Positions 1-5,057 of a stretch of 7,501 nucleotides of DNA are shown here, in pieces. The translations under genes were made by a program, and so were the position numbers. A model generated the notes under the pieces. It ran no database searches. It had not been told where the DNA came from and worked only from the letters and a program-made list of their open reading frames with translations. Positions within the stretch are counted from its first letter, which is position 1, and the number at the start of each line of letters is the position of its first letter. Source of the stretch: JAZFYD01 sp036443405 (GTDB taxonomy: Bacteria; Planctomycetota; PLA2). The stretch is taken from the NCBI GenBank assembly GCA_036443405.1, contig JAZFYD010000196.1, forward strand, positions 1-7,501. The letters run 5' to 3'.

Positions 1-548
1 AACACCTTCACGAAATGCGTCGGCGCGACGGTGGCCCCATCGCGCAACAGCGGCGCGACGTGATCCTCAAACATGCGCCGCAACTCGACCGGCACACCGG
101 GCAGCACGTATACGTCGCAGTCGCTGACTCGCACAGCGAACCCTGGCGCGGTGCCGATCGGATTCGGAAGCACCCGCGCGCCCTCGGGCACACGGGCCTG
201 CCGCGCGTTCGCGGTCTTGGCCCGGCCCTGCGCGCGCCGTTCGATCTCGGCGGCGGCTTCGGCGTCCACGACGAGCGCGACCCCCGCCGCCCGCGCGAGC
301 GCTTCCCGCGTCAGGTCGTCGGGCGTCGGACCGAGCCCGCCGGTGACGAGCAGCGCATCCGCGTCGCGCGCGAGCGCCGTCACGCTCTCGGCGATTTCGA
401 CGTCGTCGTCCCCCACCGTCCGTTTCGCCGCGACCCGCCAACCGAGATCGGACAACGCTGCAGCAAGAAACGCCGCGTTGGTATCCACCGTGCGGCCCTC
501 GAGGAGTTCGTCTCCGATGGTGAGGATCGCGGCAACACGCTCGCTCAT
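1..548 (-). CDS. cinA: CinA-family protein, molybdopterin-binding-like domain (3' end cut by window)
   Basis: The frame reads from an ATG at 548 to the window edge, giving 182 residues of the N-terminus with no stop, so the gene is partial. The start carries the family signature IGDELLEGRTVDTNAAFLA (residues 11-29), the loop TGGLGPTPDD is at 69-78, and a PGVPVELRRMF segment follows near the cut. These mark the MoCF_biosynth-type domain of CinA (COG1058). Known members act in NMN deamidation or ADP-ribose hydrolysis, sometimes with a C-terminal deamidase domain; whether that domain is present lies outside the window. The usual TGGLGPTHDD has Pro in place of His here. The start overlaps the stop of the upstream ychF-like gene by 4 bases (ATGA, 545-548). 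No Shine-Dalgarno is visible, so translation probably depends on coupling. Confidence 0.9.
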   Translation of the reverse strand, partial: MSERVAAILTIGDELLEGRTVDTNAAFLAAALSDLGWRVAAKRTVGDDDVEIAESVTALARDADALLVTGGLGPTPDDLTREALARAAGVALVVDAEAAAEIERRAQGRAKTANARQARVPEGARVLPNPIGTAPGFAVRVSDCDVYVLPGVPVELRRMFEDHVAPLLRDGATVAPTHFVKV

Positions 549-1630
549 ACGCTGAATCGGATGTTGAGGATGTCGCCGTCGGCGACGGCGTACTCCTTGC
601 CCTCGAGGCGCTGCTTACCGCGCGCCTTGACCTCCTTCATCGAGCCGCCGTCGCGCAGCTCCTGATACGGAGTCACCTCCGCGCGGATGAACCCGCGCGC
701 GAGATCGGAGTGGATCTCACCGGCCGCGGTGACCGCGTTGTCGCCTTCGTGGATCGTCCAGGCGCGCACCTCGTCCTCGCCGACGGTGAAAAACGACCGT
801 AACCCGAGTCCGCGATAACAGGCGAGGTTGAACCGGTCCGCGAGCGGCTCGGTGACGCCGTATTCCTCGGCGAACATCTCGCGATCCTCGCCCTCCATCT
901 GCGACAACTCCGACTCGATCGCGGCGCAGACGTCGAAGCTGTGCTCGACGCGCAACACGTCCGCCTGGCCGTCCGACGCAACCGGCGCGACCGACGGTCC
1001 TCCTTCTTCCGGCATGTTGTTCACCAACACGACGGGCTTTCGCGTGAGCAGCTGAAAGCCCTTCACGAAAAACTCCTCGTCGGAACGAACCTCGACGGTG
1101 TGCGCGCCCTTGCCGTCGTTCAGCGCGTCGGCGAGGCGCTTCACCACCGCACGCTCGCGCTCGACCCGGTCGCGCTCCTTGGGCTTTTTCCACTCCGCCG
1201 CGAGCCGTTCCAGGCGCCGCTCGCAGATCTCCATATCGGAGCTCAGGAACTCGAGGCCGACCAGTTCGAGATCGCGCCCGGCGTCCGCCTCGGCGTCGTC
1301 GTACGCGTAGCGGTCCGTCGTGAATGCCCGCAGGACGACAACAAGCCCGTTGGCGTTGCGCATGCCGGCGAAGTGTTCGCCGCGCCGATCGCTCTTGGCG
1401 CTGCCGGGCGGAATGCCGGCGTGGTCCTCGATCGTGATCGTCGCGGGCGTGTACTTCTCGGGCGAGTAGAAGTCCCGCAACCACTCGAGACGTTCGTCCC
1501 GTACCGGGTTGACGCTGACGTGCGGCGCCGCGCCGGGTACGCCGGGCAGCAGATCCACGGGTTTGTGAGTCAGGGAGTTGAAGAGCGACGTCTTGCCGCT
1601 TCCCGGGAGTCCCACCAACGCGATCTTCAA
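545..1630 (-). CDS. YchF-like (DUF933/TGS) P-loop ATPase/GTPase, divergent paralog type
   Basis: The protein has 361 residues, close to the 363 of E. coli YchF. Seen in the sequence: P-loop GLPGSGKTSLFN at 7-18, DHAG at 69-72 followed by Ile (a hydrophobic residue where Ras-like GTPases have catalytic Gln), a charged helical insert at about 130-170, NMPE at 205-208, and a C-terminal TGS-like domain at about 278-361 with VRAWTIHEGD and FIRAEV. NxxE in place of NKxD is the YchF feature linked to ATP rather than GTP use. The P-loop is GSGK, not the NVGK of canonical YchF, which fits the separate DUF933 YchF-like group. YchF proteins bind ribosomes and affect oxidative-stress responses; the role of this paralog is unknown to me. 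Start: a TTG at 1630 gives the expected MKIALVG N-terminus, follows a good ribosome binding site, and overlaps the tatC stop (TTGA). The frame stays open upstream to about 2509, but that part is antisense noise over tatC. Confidence 0.9.
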   Translation of the reverse strand: MKIALVGLPGSGKTSLFNSLTHKPVDLLPGVPGAAPHVSVNPVRDERLEWLRDFYSPEKYTPATITIEDHAGIPPGSAKSDRRGEHFAGMRNANGLVVVLRAFTTDRYAYDDAEADAGRDLELVGLEFLSSDMEICERRLERLAAEWKKPKERDRVERERAVVKRLADALNDGKGAHTVEVRSDEEFFVKGFQLLTRKPVVLVNNMPEEGGPSVAPVASDGQADVLRVEHSFDVCAAIESELSQMEGEDREMFAEEYGVTEPLADRFNLACYRGLGLRSFFTVGEDEVRAWTIHEGDNAVTAAGEIHSDLARGFIRAEVTPYQELRDGGSMKEVKARGKQRLEGKEYAVADGDILNIRFSV

Positions 1631-2358
1631 CTCGGACGCTCCTCTCGCGGGCGGCTGACCCGCGCACCGACGACAATGCCGGCTTCGTACAAAAGGGACA
1701 TGCAGACGGCCAGAACGATTTGGGAGACCACGTCCGGCGGCGTCAGGAACATGGCGAGGGCGACGTTGGCAACCGTGGCGTGCCGCCGGTATTTCCTGAA
1801 CGTCGCCGGGTTCACGACGCCGAGGCGCATGAGAAAGATCATCACCATCGGCAGCTGGAACATCAAGCCGAACACGAACATCGCCAGGGCGACGAACGAG
1901 ACGTACGGACTGAGATCCAGGACCGAGCTGACTCCGAGATCCGCCGACCAGTTCACCAGGAACGAGGTCGCAAACGGCAGAACGAAGAAATAGGCCATCG
2001 CGGCCCCGGCCTGAAAGAGCAGGAAACCCGGGATCGCGTACCACTTCACGGCGGCACGCTCGTGTTTGTAGAGTCCGGTCCCGATAAAAGACCAGAGCTG
2101 GTAGAGCAGCACCGGCGACGCCAACACGCACCCCGAGAAAAACGCGATCTTCATCGAGGCCAGGAACGCGCCGAACACCTTGGTCTGCACGAGCGTGACC
2201 TTGCCCGGGTGCGCCTCGATGGCCCCGCGCAGCGGCACTTCCAAAAACGCGTACACGTCCTCGACCCGCCAGAACGCGAGCAGCGCTCCGGCCAAGATGG
2301 CGAAGAGCGAAACGACGAGGCGCGACCGCAGCTCGACGAGATGCTGCGAGATCGTCAT
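1627..2358 (-). CDS. tatC: Twin-arginine translocase subunit TatC
   Basis: This is a 243-residue polytopic membrane protein, the receptor and core of the Tat system that exports folded proteins across the inner membrane. Landmarks: HLVELRSRL at 6-14 (E9 and R11 correspond to the signal-peptide-binding E15 and R17 of E. coli), YQLWSFIGTGLYKHE at 86-100 (E100 matches E103), FGLMFQLP at 163-170, LTPPD at 205-209 and YE at 224-225. Hydrophobic stretches fit six helices. The buried Glu of E. coli TatC in FEVP is Gln168 here, which I take as family variation. Start: ATG 2358 is preceded by AAGGTGG with a 7-base spacer and gives a usual short cytoplasmic N-terminus. ATG 2385 and GTG 2391 are in frame but have no ribosome binding site. 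No tatA or tatB lies in the window. The stop overlaps the next start by 4 bases. Function is very secure, start moderately so. Confidence 0.96.
   Translation of the reverse strand: MTISQHLVELRSRLVVSLFAILAGALLAFWRVEDVYAFLEVPLRGAIEAHPGKVTLVQTKVFGAFLASMKIAFFSGCVLASPVLLYQLWSFIGTGLYKHERAAVKWYAIPGFLLFQAGAAMAYFFVLPFATSFLVNWSADLGVSSVLDLSPYVSFVALAMFVFGLMFQLPMVMIFLMRLGVVNPATFRKYRRHATVANVALAMFLTPPDVVSQIVLAVCMSLLYEAGIVVGARVSRPREERPS
1639..1646 (-). promoter_or_regulatory. Ribosome binding site fixing the TTG start of the ychF-like gene
   Basis: On the minus strand GAGAGGAG is followed by 8 bases (CGTCCGAG) and then TTG. This sits inside the last codons of tatC. It supports TTG at 1630 over any upstream start in the long open frame. 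Confidence 0.7.
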
Positions 2359-2365
2359 GGGCGCG

Positions 2366-2372
2366 CCACCTT
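2366..2372 (-). promoter_or_regulatory. Ribosome binding site of tatC
   Basis: The minus strand reads AAGGTGG, 7 bases before ATG 2358. It is one mismatch from the consensus AAGGAGG and decides the start among three in-frame candidates. No convincing -35/-10 pair was found between here and 2505. Confidence 0.5.
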
Positions 2373-2505
2373 CGACTCGGGTCATGGGCACGATAGCTTA
2401 CCGGGAGGCCCAGGGTTGGGACCGGCGGCGATAAGGAGTCGCCGAATCCAGGCCGCGCGGTGCAGGCGATCGCCCCGAACAAACAGAACCGTTCACGCTC
2501 CGGAC

Positions 2506-2591
2506 CCATCTCAGACCGTCCGAACGCATGGCTCCAACGGCGTCAGCCGTCGCTCGCTTCGCGAGCTATGAAGGACAAGTCAGCCGTTGGG
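2506..2591 (+). repeat. Palindromic repeat unit A, interrupted
   Basis: The unit opens with CCATCTCAGACCGTCCGAAC (2506-2525), identical to the start of unit B 104 bases on. It then has GCTCCAACGGCGTCAGCCGT and, after an interruption, the closing GTCAGCCGTTGGG ending at 2591. Arms CCAACGGC (2534-2541) and GCCGTTGG (2583-2590) are complementary. Removing 37 bases restores an uninterrupted palindrome equivalent to unit B. The core is also shared, in reverse orientation, with the repeats at 7377-7501. It looks like an extragenic palindromic (REP-like) family; no matching transposase is seen here. Confidence 0.75.
2542..2587 (+). mobile_element. Small hairpin insertion with 9-bp direct flanks inside repeat unit A
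   Basis: The 9-base sequence GTCAGCCGT occurs at 2542-2550 and again at 2579-2587, bracketing 28 bases (2551-2578). The insert carries a perfect 6-bp hairpin, GCTCGC/GCGAGC with loop TTC (2552-2566). The arrangement looks like an insertion with target duplication in the loop and right arm of the palindrome. Alternatives are replication slippage or a mosaic of two repeat types. Confidence 0.4.
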
Positions 2592-2609
2592 TGCCGCAAC
2601 GCGCCGCAA

Positions 2610-2658
2610 CCATCTCAGACCGTCCGAACATGAGGCTCCAACAGCGTCAGCTGTTGGG
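2610..2658 (+). repeat. Palindromic repeat unit B with intact stem
   Basis: The first 20 bases (2610-2629) are identical to those of unit A. The unit then has GGCTCC and a perfect 8-bp hairpin: CCAACAGC (2638-2645), loop GTCA (2646-2649), GCTGTTGG (2650-2657). Compared with the CAACGGC core of the other copies, one G became A in the left arm and the pairing C became T in the right arm. The substitution is compensated and the stem is kept. Confidence 0.75.
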
Positions 2659-2659
2659 C

Positions 2660-2697
2660 AAACAAAAACAAGAGCCCCGGCCAAGCGGCCGAGGCTC
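2660..2697 (-). terminator. Intrinsic terminator of the 2726-4099 gene
   Basis: Reading the minus strand, GAGCCTCGGCC, loop GCTT, then GGCCGGGGCTC form an 11-bp stem with one G-U pair (2672-2697). The T-rich run TTGTTTTTGTT follows directly (2661-2671). It starts about 28 bases after the stop at 2726. It should insulate the downstream tatC operon from this transcript, so that operon needs its own promoter in 2359-2660. Confidence 0.9.
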
Positions 2698-2725
2698 CAG
2701 ATCAGGTCGGAAACGGGGCGATCGA

Positions 2726-4099
2726 CTAATAGTCGATGAAGGTCTTCAGCACGCGCTCGGTGACGGCGATGGCGCCGATGCTCTGCGCGGTCTTCTCGAT
2801 GCTCTCCAGACGCGCGGTGCGCTCGAGGTCGGCAGTGCCGCCGCCCTCGTCGCCCTCGTCGTCGCTTGCAGTGACACGCGGCTCGCCAATGATGATGACG
2901 TCCACATTGTTGTCGATCCTGCGCACGACGGTGACGCCGGCACGCTCGAGGCGACGGCGTGCAGTGTCGCTGTCGAACTCGCGGAGGTCGCCCCAGATGT
3001 AGGCGCGCAAGCGCTTGTTGGCCTCGAAGAACGGGCTGGAGAAGTTCATGCCCTTCGTGACCGAAGTTCCGCCGAGGCGCTTGATGATCCGCGCTTCCGA
3101 CGTGTTGTCATCCACCGCGATGACGCTGATAACGGCGATGTCCTGGCGATAGCCGCCCTTGCCGGTGCGCCACACCTTGAACTTCGTGCCGCGCGCGAGC
3201 TTGTGGCGGCGACCGCGGTTCAGCCAAATCGTGCCGCGGGTGCGGCCGACGCTGATGACCGTGCCGTCCGGCGCGTCTTCGGCGATGGCCAGCTTCTTTT
3301 CCCGCCGCTCGTTGCGCAGTGCGTTGTCCAGCGCGGAAATCTGGCGGTTCTTGATGCGGAGCTGGTTCTTGTGCTCCGTCTTCAGATTCTCGTTCTCGGA
3401 GCGGGCGTCCTCAAGCTGCTGGACGAGCTCGGTCTTCGCGTCGTTCGCGTCTTTGTGCTCGTTCGTCAGCTGATCGATGATGCCCTGCTTGGAGGTGACG
3501 TCGGTCGCGTAAGCTTCGCCCTGTTTCGACTTGCCCGTTTGTTCCACCTTGATCCGCGCCGAGAGATCCTTGCGCGTGGTCTCGTTGGTCTCGACCCCGC
3601 TCTTGATCATCGAGGAACCGACCTTCAGAGACGGGCCGACACTCGCGAGCAGACCGCGCACGGTCATGTTCGAGCCGGACTGGATGGCCTGGAAGAGGGT
3701 CACCGCCACCTCGGAACCGGCTGTGACCGCAATCGCAGGCGGGGTCACCTTGTAACCCGGTGCCTTGACCTTGAACGTCGAGTCCGTCTGCCACGCATTT
3801 GCCGAGTCCGTCAGCAACGTCTTGATCGCACCCTTGGCAGTCTCCGCCGTCGGGATCGCTCCCGTGGCGAGCGGGATCTGCTGCTCGAGCCCGTACCCCG
3901 CGATGAGGGTCCGGCAGAGCGTCTCGTAGTTCGTCTCGCGTTCGACCGCTGCGTTCAGCGCATCCTTGGCCGCTTGGGCCTTGTTGATGTTCTCTTGAAC
4001 CTCGTCGTTCTTCATGAACGCCATCGAGGCCGCGATGAGCAAAAGCACCAAGACGACAATAAACGCCATGTTTCCGACGCCGCGTTCCCGGTATCGCAT
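2726..4099 (-). CDS. Single-pass membrane protein with coiled coil, beta-rich segment and BRCT-like C-terminus
   Basis: This 457-residue protein belongs to no named family I recognise. Residues 1-9 are basic (MRYRERG), 10-29 form one hydrophobic segment, and an acidic stretch follows. By the positive-inside rule the bulk should lie outside the cytoplasm. Residues 205-272 are charged and heptad-like, a probable coiled coil. Residues 277-340 (DGTVISVG, IWLNRGRRHKLARGTKFKVWR, then IAVISVIAVDD and SEARI) look like a small beta-barrel of the kind seen in FlgT- or MreC-type extracytoplasmic proteins. Residues 363-407 read LRAYIWGDLREF, TARRRLERAGVTVV, then VDVIIIGE, a pattern much like a BRCT domain. 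After an acidic linker (412-420), IEKTAQSIGAIAVTERVL resembles the last BRCT helix region. The start is firm: AGGAGG lies 9 bases before ATG 4099. The frame stays open upstream to 4756, over coaE and its promoter, which is not credible. Monocistronic, with its own terminator. A cell-envelope scaffold role is only a guess. Confidence 0.85.
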   Translation of the reverse strand: MRYRERGVGNMAFIVVLVLLLIAASMAFMKNDEVQENINKAQAAKDALNAAVERETNYETLCRTLIAGYGLEQQIPLATGAIPTAETAKGAIKTLLTDSANAWQTDSTFKVKAPGYKVTPPAIAVTAGSEVAVTLFQAIQSGSNMTVRGLLASVGPSLKVGSSMIKSGVETNETTRKDLSARIKVEQTGKSKQGEAYATDVTSKQGIIDQLTNEHKDANDAKTELVQQLEDARSENENLKTEHKNQLRIKNRQISALDNALRNERREKKLAIAEDAPDGTVISVGRTRGTIWLNRGRRHKLARGTKFKVWRTGKGGYRQDIAVISVIAVDDNTSEARIIKRLGGTSVTKGMNFSSPFFEANKRLRAYIWGDLREFDSDTARRRLERAGVTVVRRIDNNVDVIIIGEPRVTASDDEGDEGGGTADLERTARLESIEKTAQSIGAIAVTERVLKTFIDY

Positions 4100-4108
4100 G
4101 GAATGAAA

Positions 4109-4114
4109 CCTCCT
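4109..4114 (-). promoter_or_regulatory. Strong Shine-Dalgarno of the 2726-4099 gene
   Basis: A perfect AGGAGG on the minus strand sits 9 bases before ATG 4099 and defines the start. It is only 3 bases from the base of the hairpin at 4118-4134. Confidence 0.85.
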
Positions 4115-4117
4115 ACA

Positions 4118-4148
4118 CGCGGGGAGCCCCCGCGACTTGCCTAAGTCG
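4118..4148 (-). promoter_or_regulatory. Tandem leader hairpins upstream of the membrane-protein gene
   Basis: Two perfect stems sit in the probable 5' untranslated region. One is CGCGGGG/CCCCGCG, 7 bp with a 3-base loop, at 4118-4134. The other is CGACTT/AAGTCG, 6 bp with a 4-base loop, at 4133-4148. They share two bases, so full forms of both cannot coexist. They may stabilise the mRNA or tune access to the ribosome binding site; no known riboswitch or leader is recognised. Confidence 0.45.
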
Positions 4149-4185
4149 TTGGCCAGCCTTGGCCTCGGTTCGACCTGAGCGGAAG

Positions 4186-4215
4186 AGACTACACAAGGCC
4201 CCAACACAGAGTCAA
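4186..4215 (-). promoter_or_regulatory. Candidate sigma70 promoter for the 2726-4099 gene
   Basis: On the minus strand TTGACT (4215-4210) is followed after 18 bases by TAGTCT (4191-4186). The -35 is strong and the -10 weak. It would start transcription about 80 bases before ATG 4099, placing both hairpins in the leader. Confidence 0.4.
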
Positions 4216-4221
4216 CCAGTG

Positions 4222-4275
4222 ATCTGAGCCTCTTGAGACCCGGTTCGAAAACGCCCGTCTGAGCCGTTTGAGGCC
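4222..4275. repeat. Pair of imperfect direct repeats in the divergent control region
   Basis: ATCTGAGCCTCTTGAGACC (4222-4240) and GTCTGAGCCGTTTGAGGCC (4257-4275) match at 15 of 19 positions with a 35-base period. They lie just upstream of the minus-strand promoter candidate and before the plus-strand one, so a shared operator pair is possible. There is no known regulator match. Confidence 0.3.
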
Positions 4276-4306
4276 GCACCAAAACCGGAGGGCCGCTGGA
4301 TGGTCG

Positions 4307-4335
4307 TTGACGCGCACCGGTGGCGCCGCTACATT
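4307..4335 (+). promoter_or_regulatory. Sigma70-type promoter for coaE-rho
   Basis: TTGACG (4307-4312), a spacer of exactly 17 bases, then TACATT (4330-4335). The expected transcript start is near 4342. That excludes the upstream in-frame GTG at 4320 as the coaE start and leaves a leader of about 55 bases, which contains a 6-bp GGCGCC/GGCGCC hairpin at 4349-4364. Confidence 0.6.
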
Positions 4336-4397
4336 CCCCGCGAATCCAGGCGCCTCCCGGCGCCCCGCTTCGGCTTCGCCGTAGCCCCGAATTCCCT

Positions 4398-5057
4398 GTG
4401 AGTACCGCCCGCCAAGGGCCCGATTTCCCCGCATCCCGCGTCCTGATCGGCGTCGTCGGGGGTATTGCCTCGGGGAAGAGCACCATCGCGGGGCGCCTCG
4501 CGGAGCTCTGCGGAGCCGGCCGACTGGATGCCGACGCCGCGGCCCGGCGCGCCTTCGAGCAACCCAAAAACGCACGGGCCATTGCCCGAGAGTTTCCCCG
4601 CGCGGCCGGGGCATCGGGCGAAGTGGATCGAAAAAAACTGGCAAAGATCGTCTTTGATGATGAAAAAGCCCTGGCTCGCCTCGAGGCGATTCTCCATCCG
4701 CCTATCCGGCAATCGCTGCTGCGCAGCCTGTCTCGCGCGCGCCAGGACGTCGTCATTCTCGACGCGCCCCTCCTGCAGGAAAACGGCCTCGCCGAGTGGT
4801 GTGACCTCGTTGTCTACGTCGAATGCCCGGCACGCACACGCCGTGCGCGCAGCCGCGCAACACGGGGTTGGACCGAGAACGAGCATTGCGCCCGGGAGGC
4901 CCGGCAGTTCGCGCTGCGGCGCAAGCGGGCGGGGGCGGACGCAATCGTGAGAAACAGGGATTCGGCGAGCGGCGGCGCGGCGGGTGAGACAACCCGCGAC
5001 TTGAAACGACTGAATCGACGGATCGAGAAGGTTCGGCGAGCGAAGAAGAGGAAATGA
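4398..5057 (+). CDS. coaE: Dephospho-CoA kinase
   Basis: The enzyme phosphorylates the 3'-hydroxyl of dephospho-CoA with ATP, the last step of coenzyme A synthesis in the cytoplasm. From GTG 4398 it has 219 residues, near the 206 of E. coli CoaE. Visible: Walker A GGIASGKST at 21-29, LDADAAAR at 43-50, the HP-x-IR motif at 100-104, DAPLLQENGL at 122-131 and VVYVECP at 138-144. A Q-x4-R-x4-A-D-A-I-xx-N segment is at about 170-186, followed by a very basic tail. The frame opens at GTG 4320, but that lies inside the promoter candidate, and the extra 26 residues do not resemble the family. GTG 4398 has no clear ribosome binding site, so the exact start is less certain than the function. The stop overlaps the rho start by 4 bases (ATGA, 5054-5057), implying co-transcription and translational coupling. 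Confidence 0.93.
   Translation: MSTARQGPDFPASRVLIGVVGGIASGKSTIAGRLAELCGAGRLDADAAARRAFEQPKNARAIAREFPRAAGASGEVDRKKLAKIVFDDEKALARLEAILHPPIRQSLLRSLSRARQDVVILDAPLLQENGLAEWCDLVVYVECPARTRRARSRATRGWTENEHCAREARQFALRRKRAGADAIVRNRDSASGGAAGETTRDLKRLNRRIEKVRRAKKRK

Noticed and set aside
15..665. Plus-strand open frame of 216 codons
   Set aside because: Antisense to cinA and the end of the ychF-like gene; the product is Arg-rich with no motif, typical of GC-rich shadow frames.
2465..2474. GGCGATCGCC, containing the HIP1 octamer of cyanobacteria
   Set aside because: A single site; one copy in GC-rich DNA means nothing.
2359..2505. Promoter or small gene upstream of tatC
   Set aside because: A 6-bp hairpin (2426-2444) and a TAAGCT hexamer on the minus strand are present, but no acceptable -35 at the right spacing and no credible small gene.
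1631..2509. Upstream half of a 654-codon minus frame continuous with the ychF-like gene
   Set aside because: It is a different frame over tatC with no family resemblance; the real start is TTG 1630 with its own ribosome binding site.
4070..4099. Prepilin-like or TadE-like leader at the start of the membrane protein (RERG then hydrophobic)
   Set aside because: No Phe-Thr-x-x-Glu signature or Glu at +5, and the rest is unlike pilins; a plain membrane anchor fits better.
2528..4144. Plus-strand open frame of 538 codons
   Set aside because: Shadow of the minus-strand membrane-protein gene. Its repeated Leu/Val/Arg words reflect codon bias, and the opposite strand has the start signals, domains and terminator.
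4100..4756. N-terminal extension of the membrane-protein frame to 4756
   Set aside because: It would overlap coaE and its promoter antisense and place the membrane helix mid-protein; AGGAGG before ATG 4099 settles the start.
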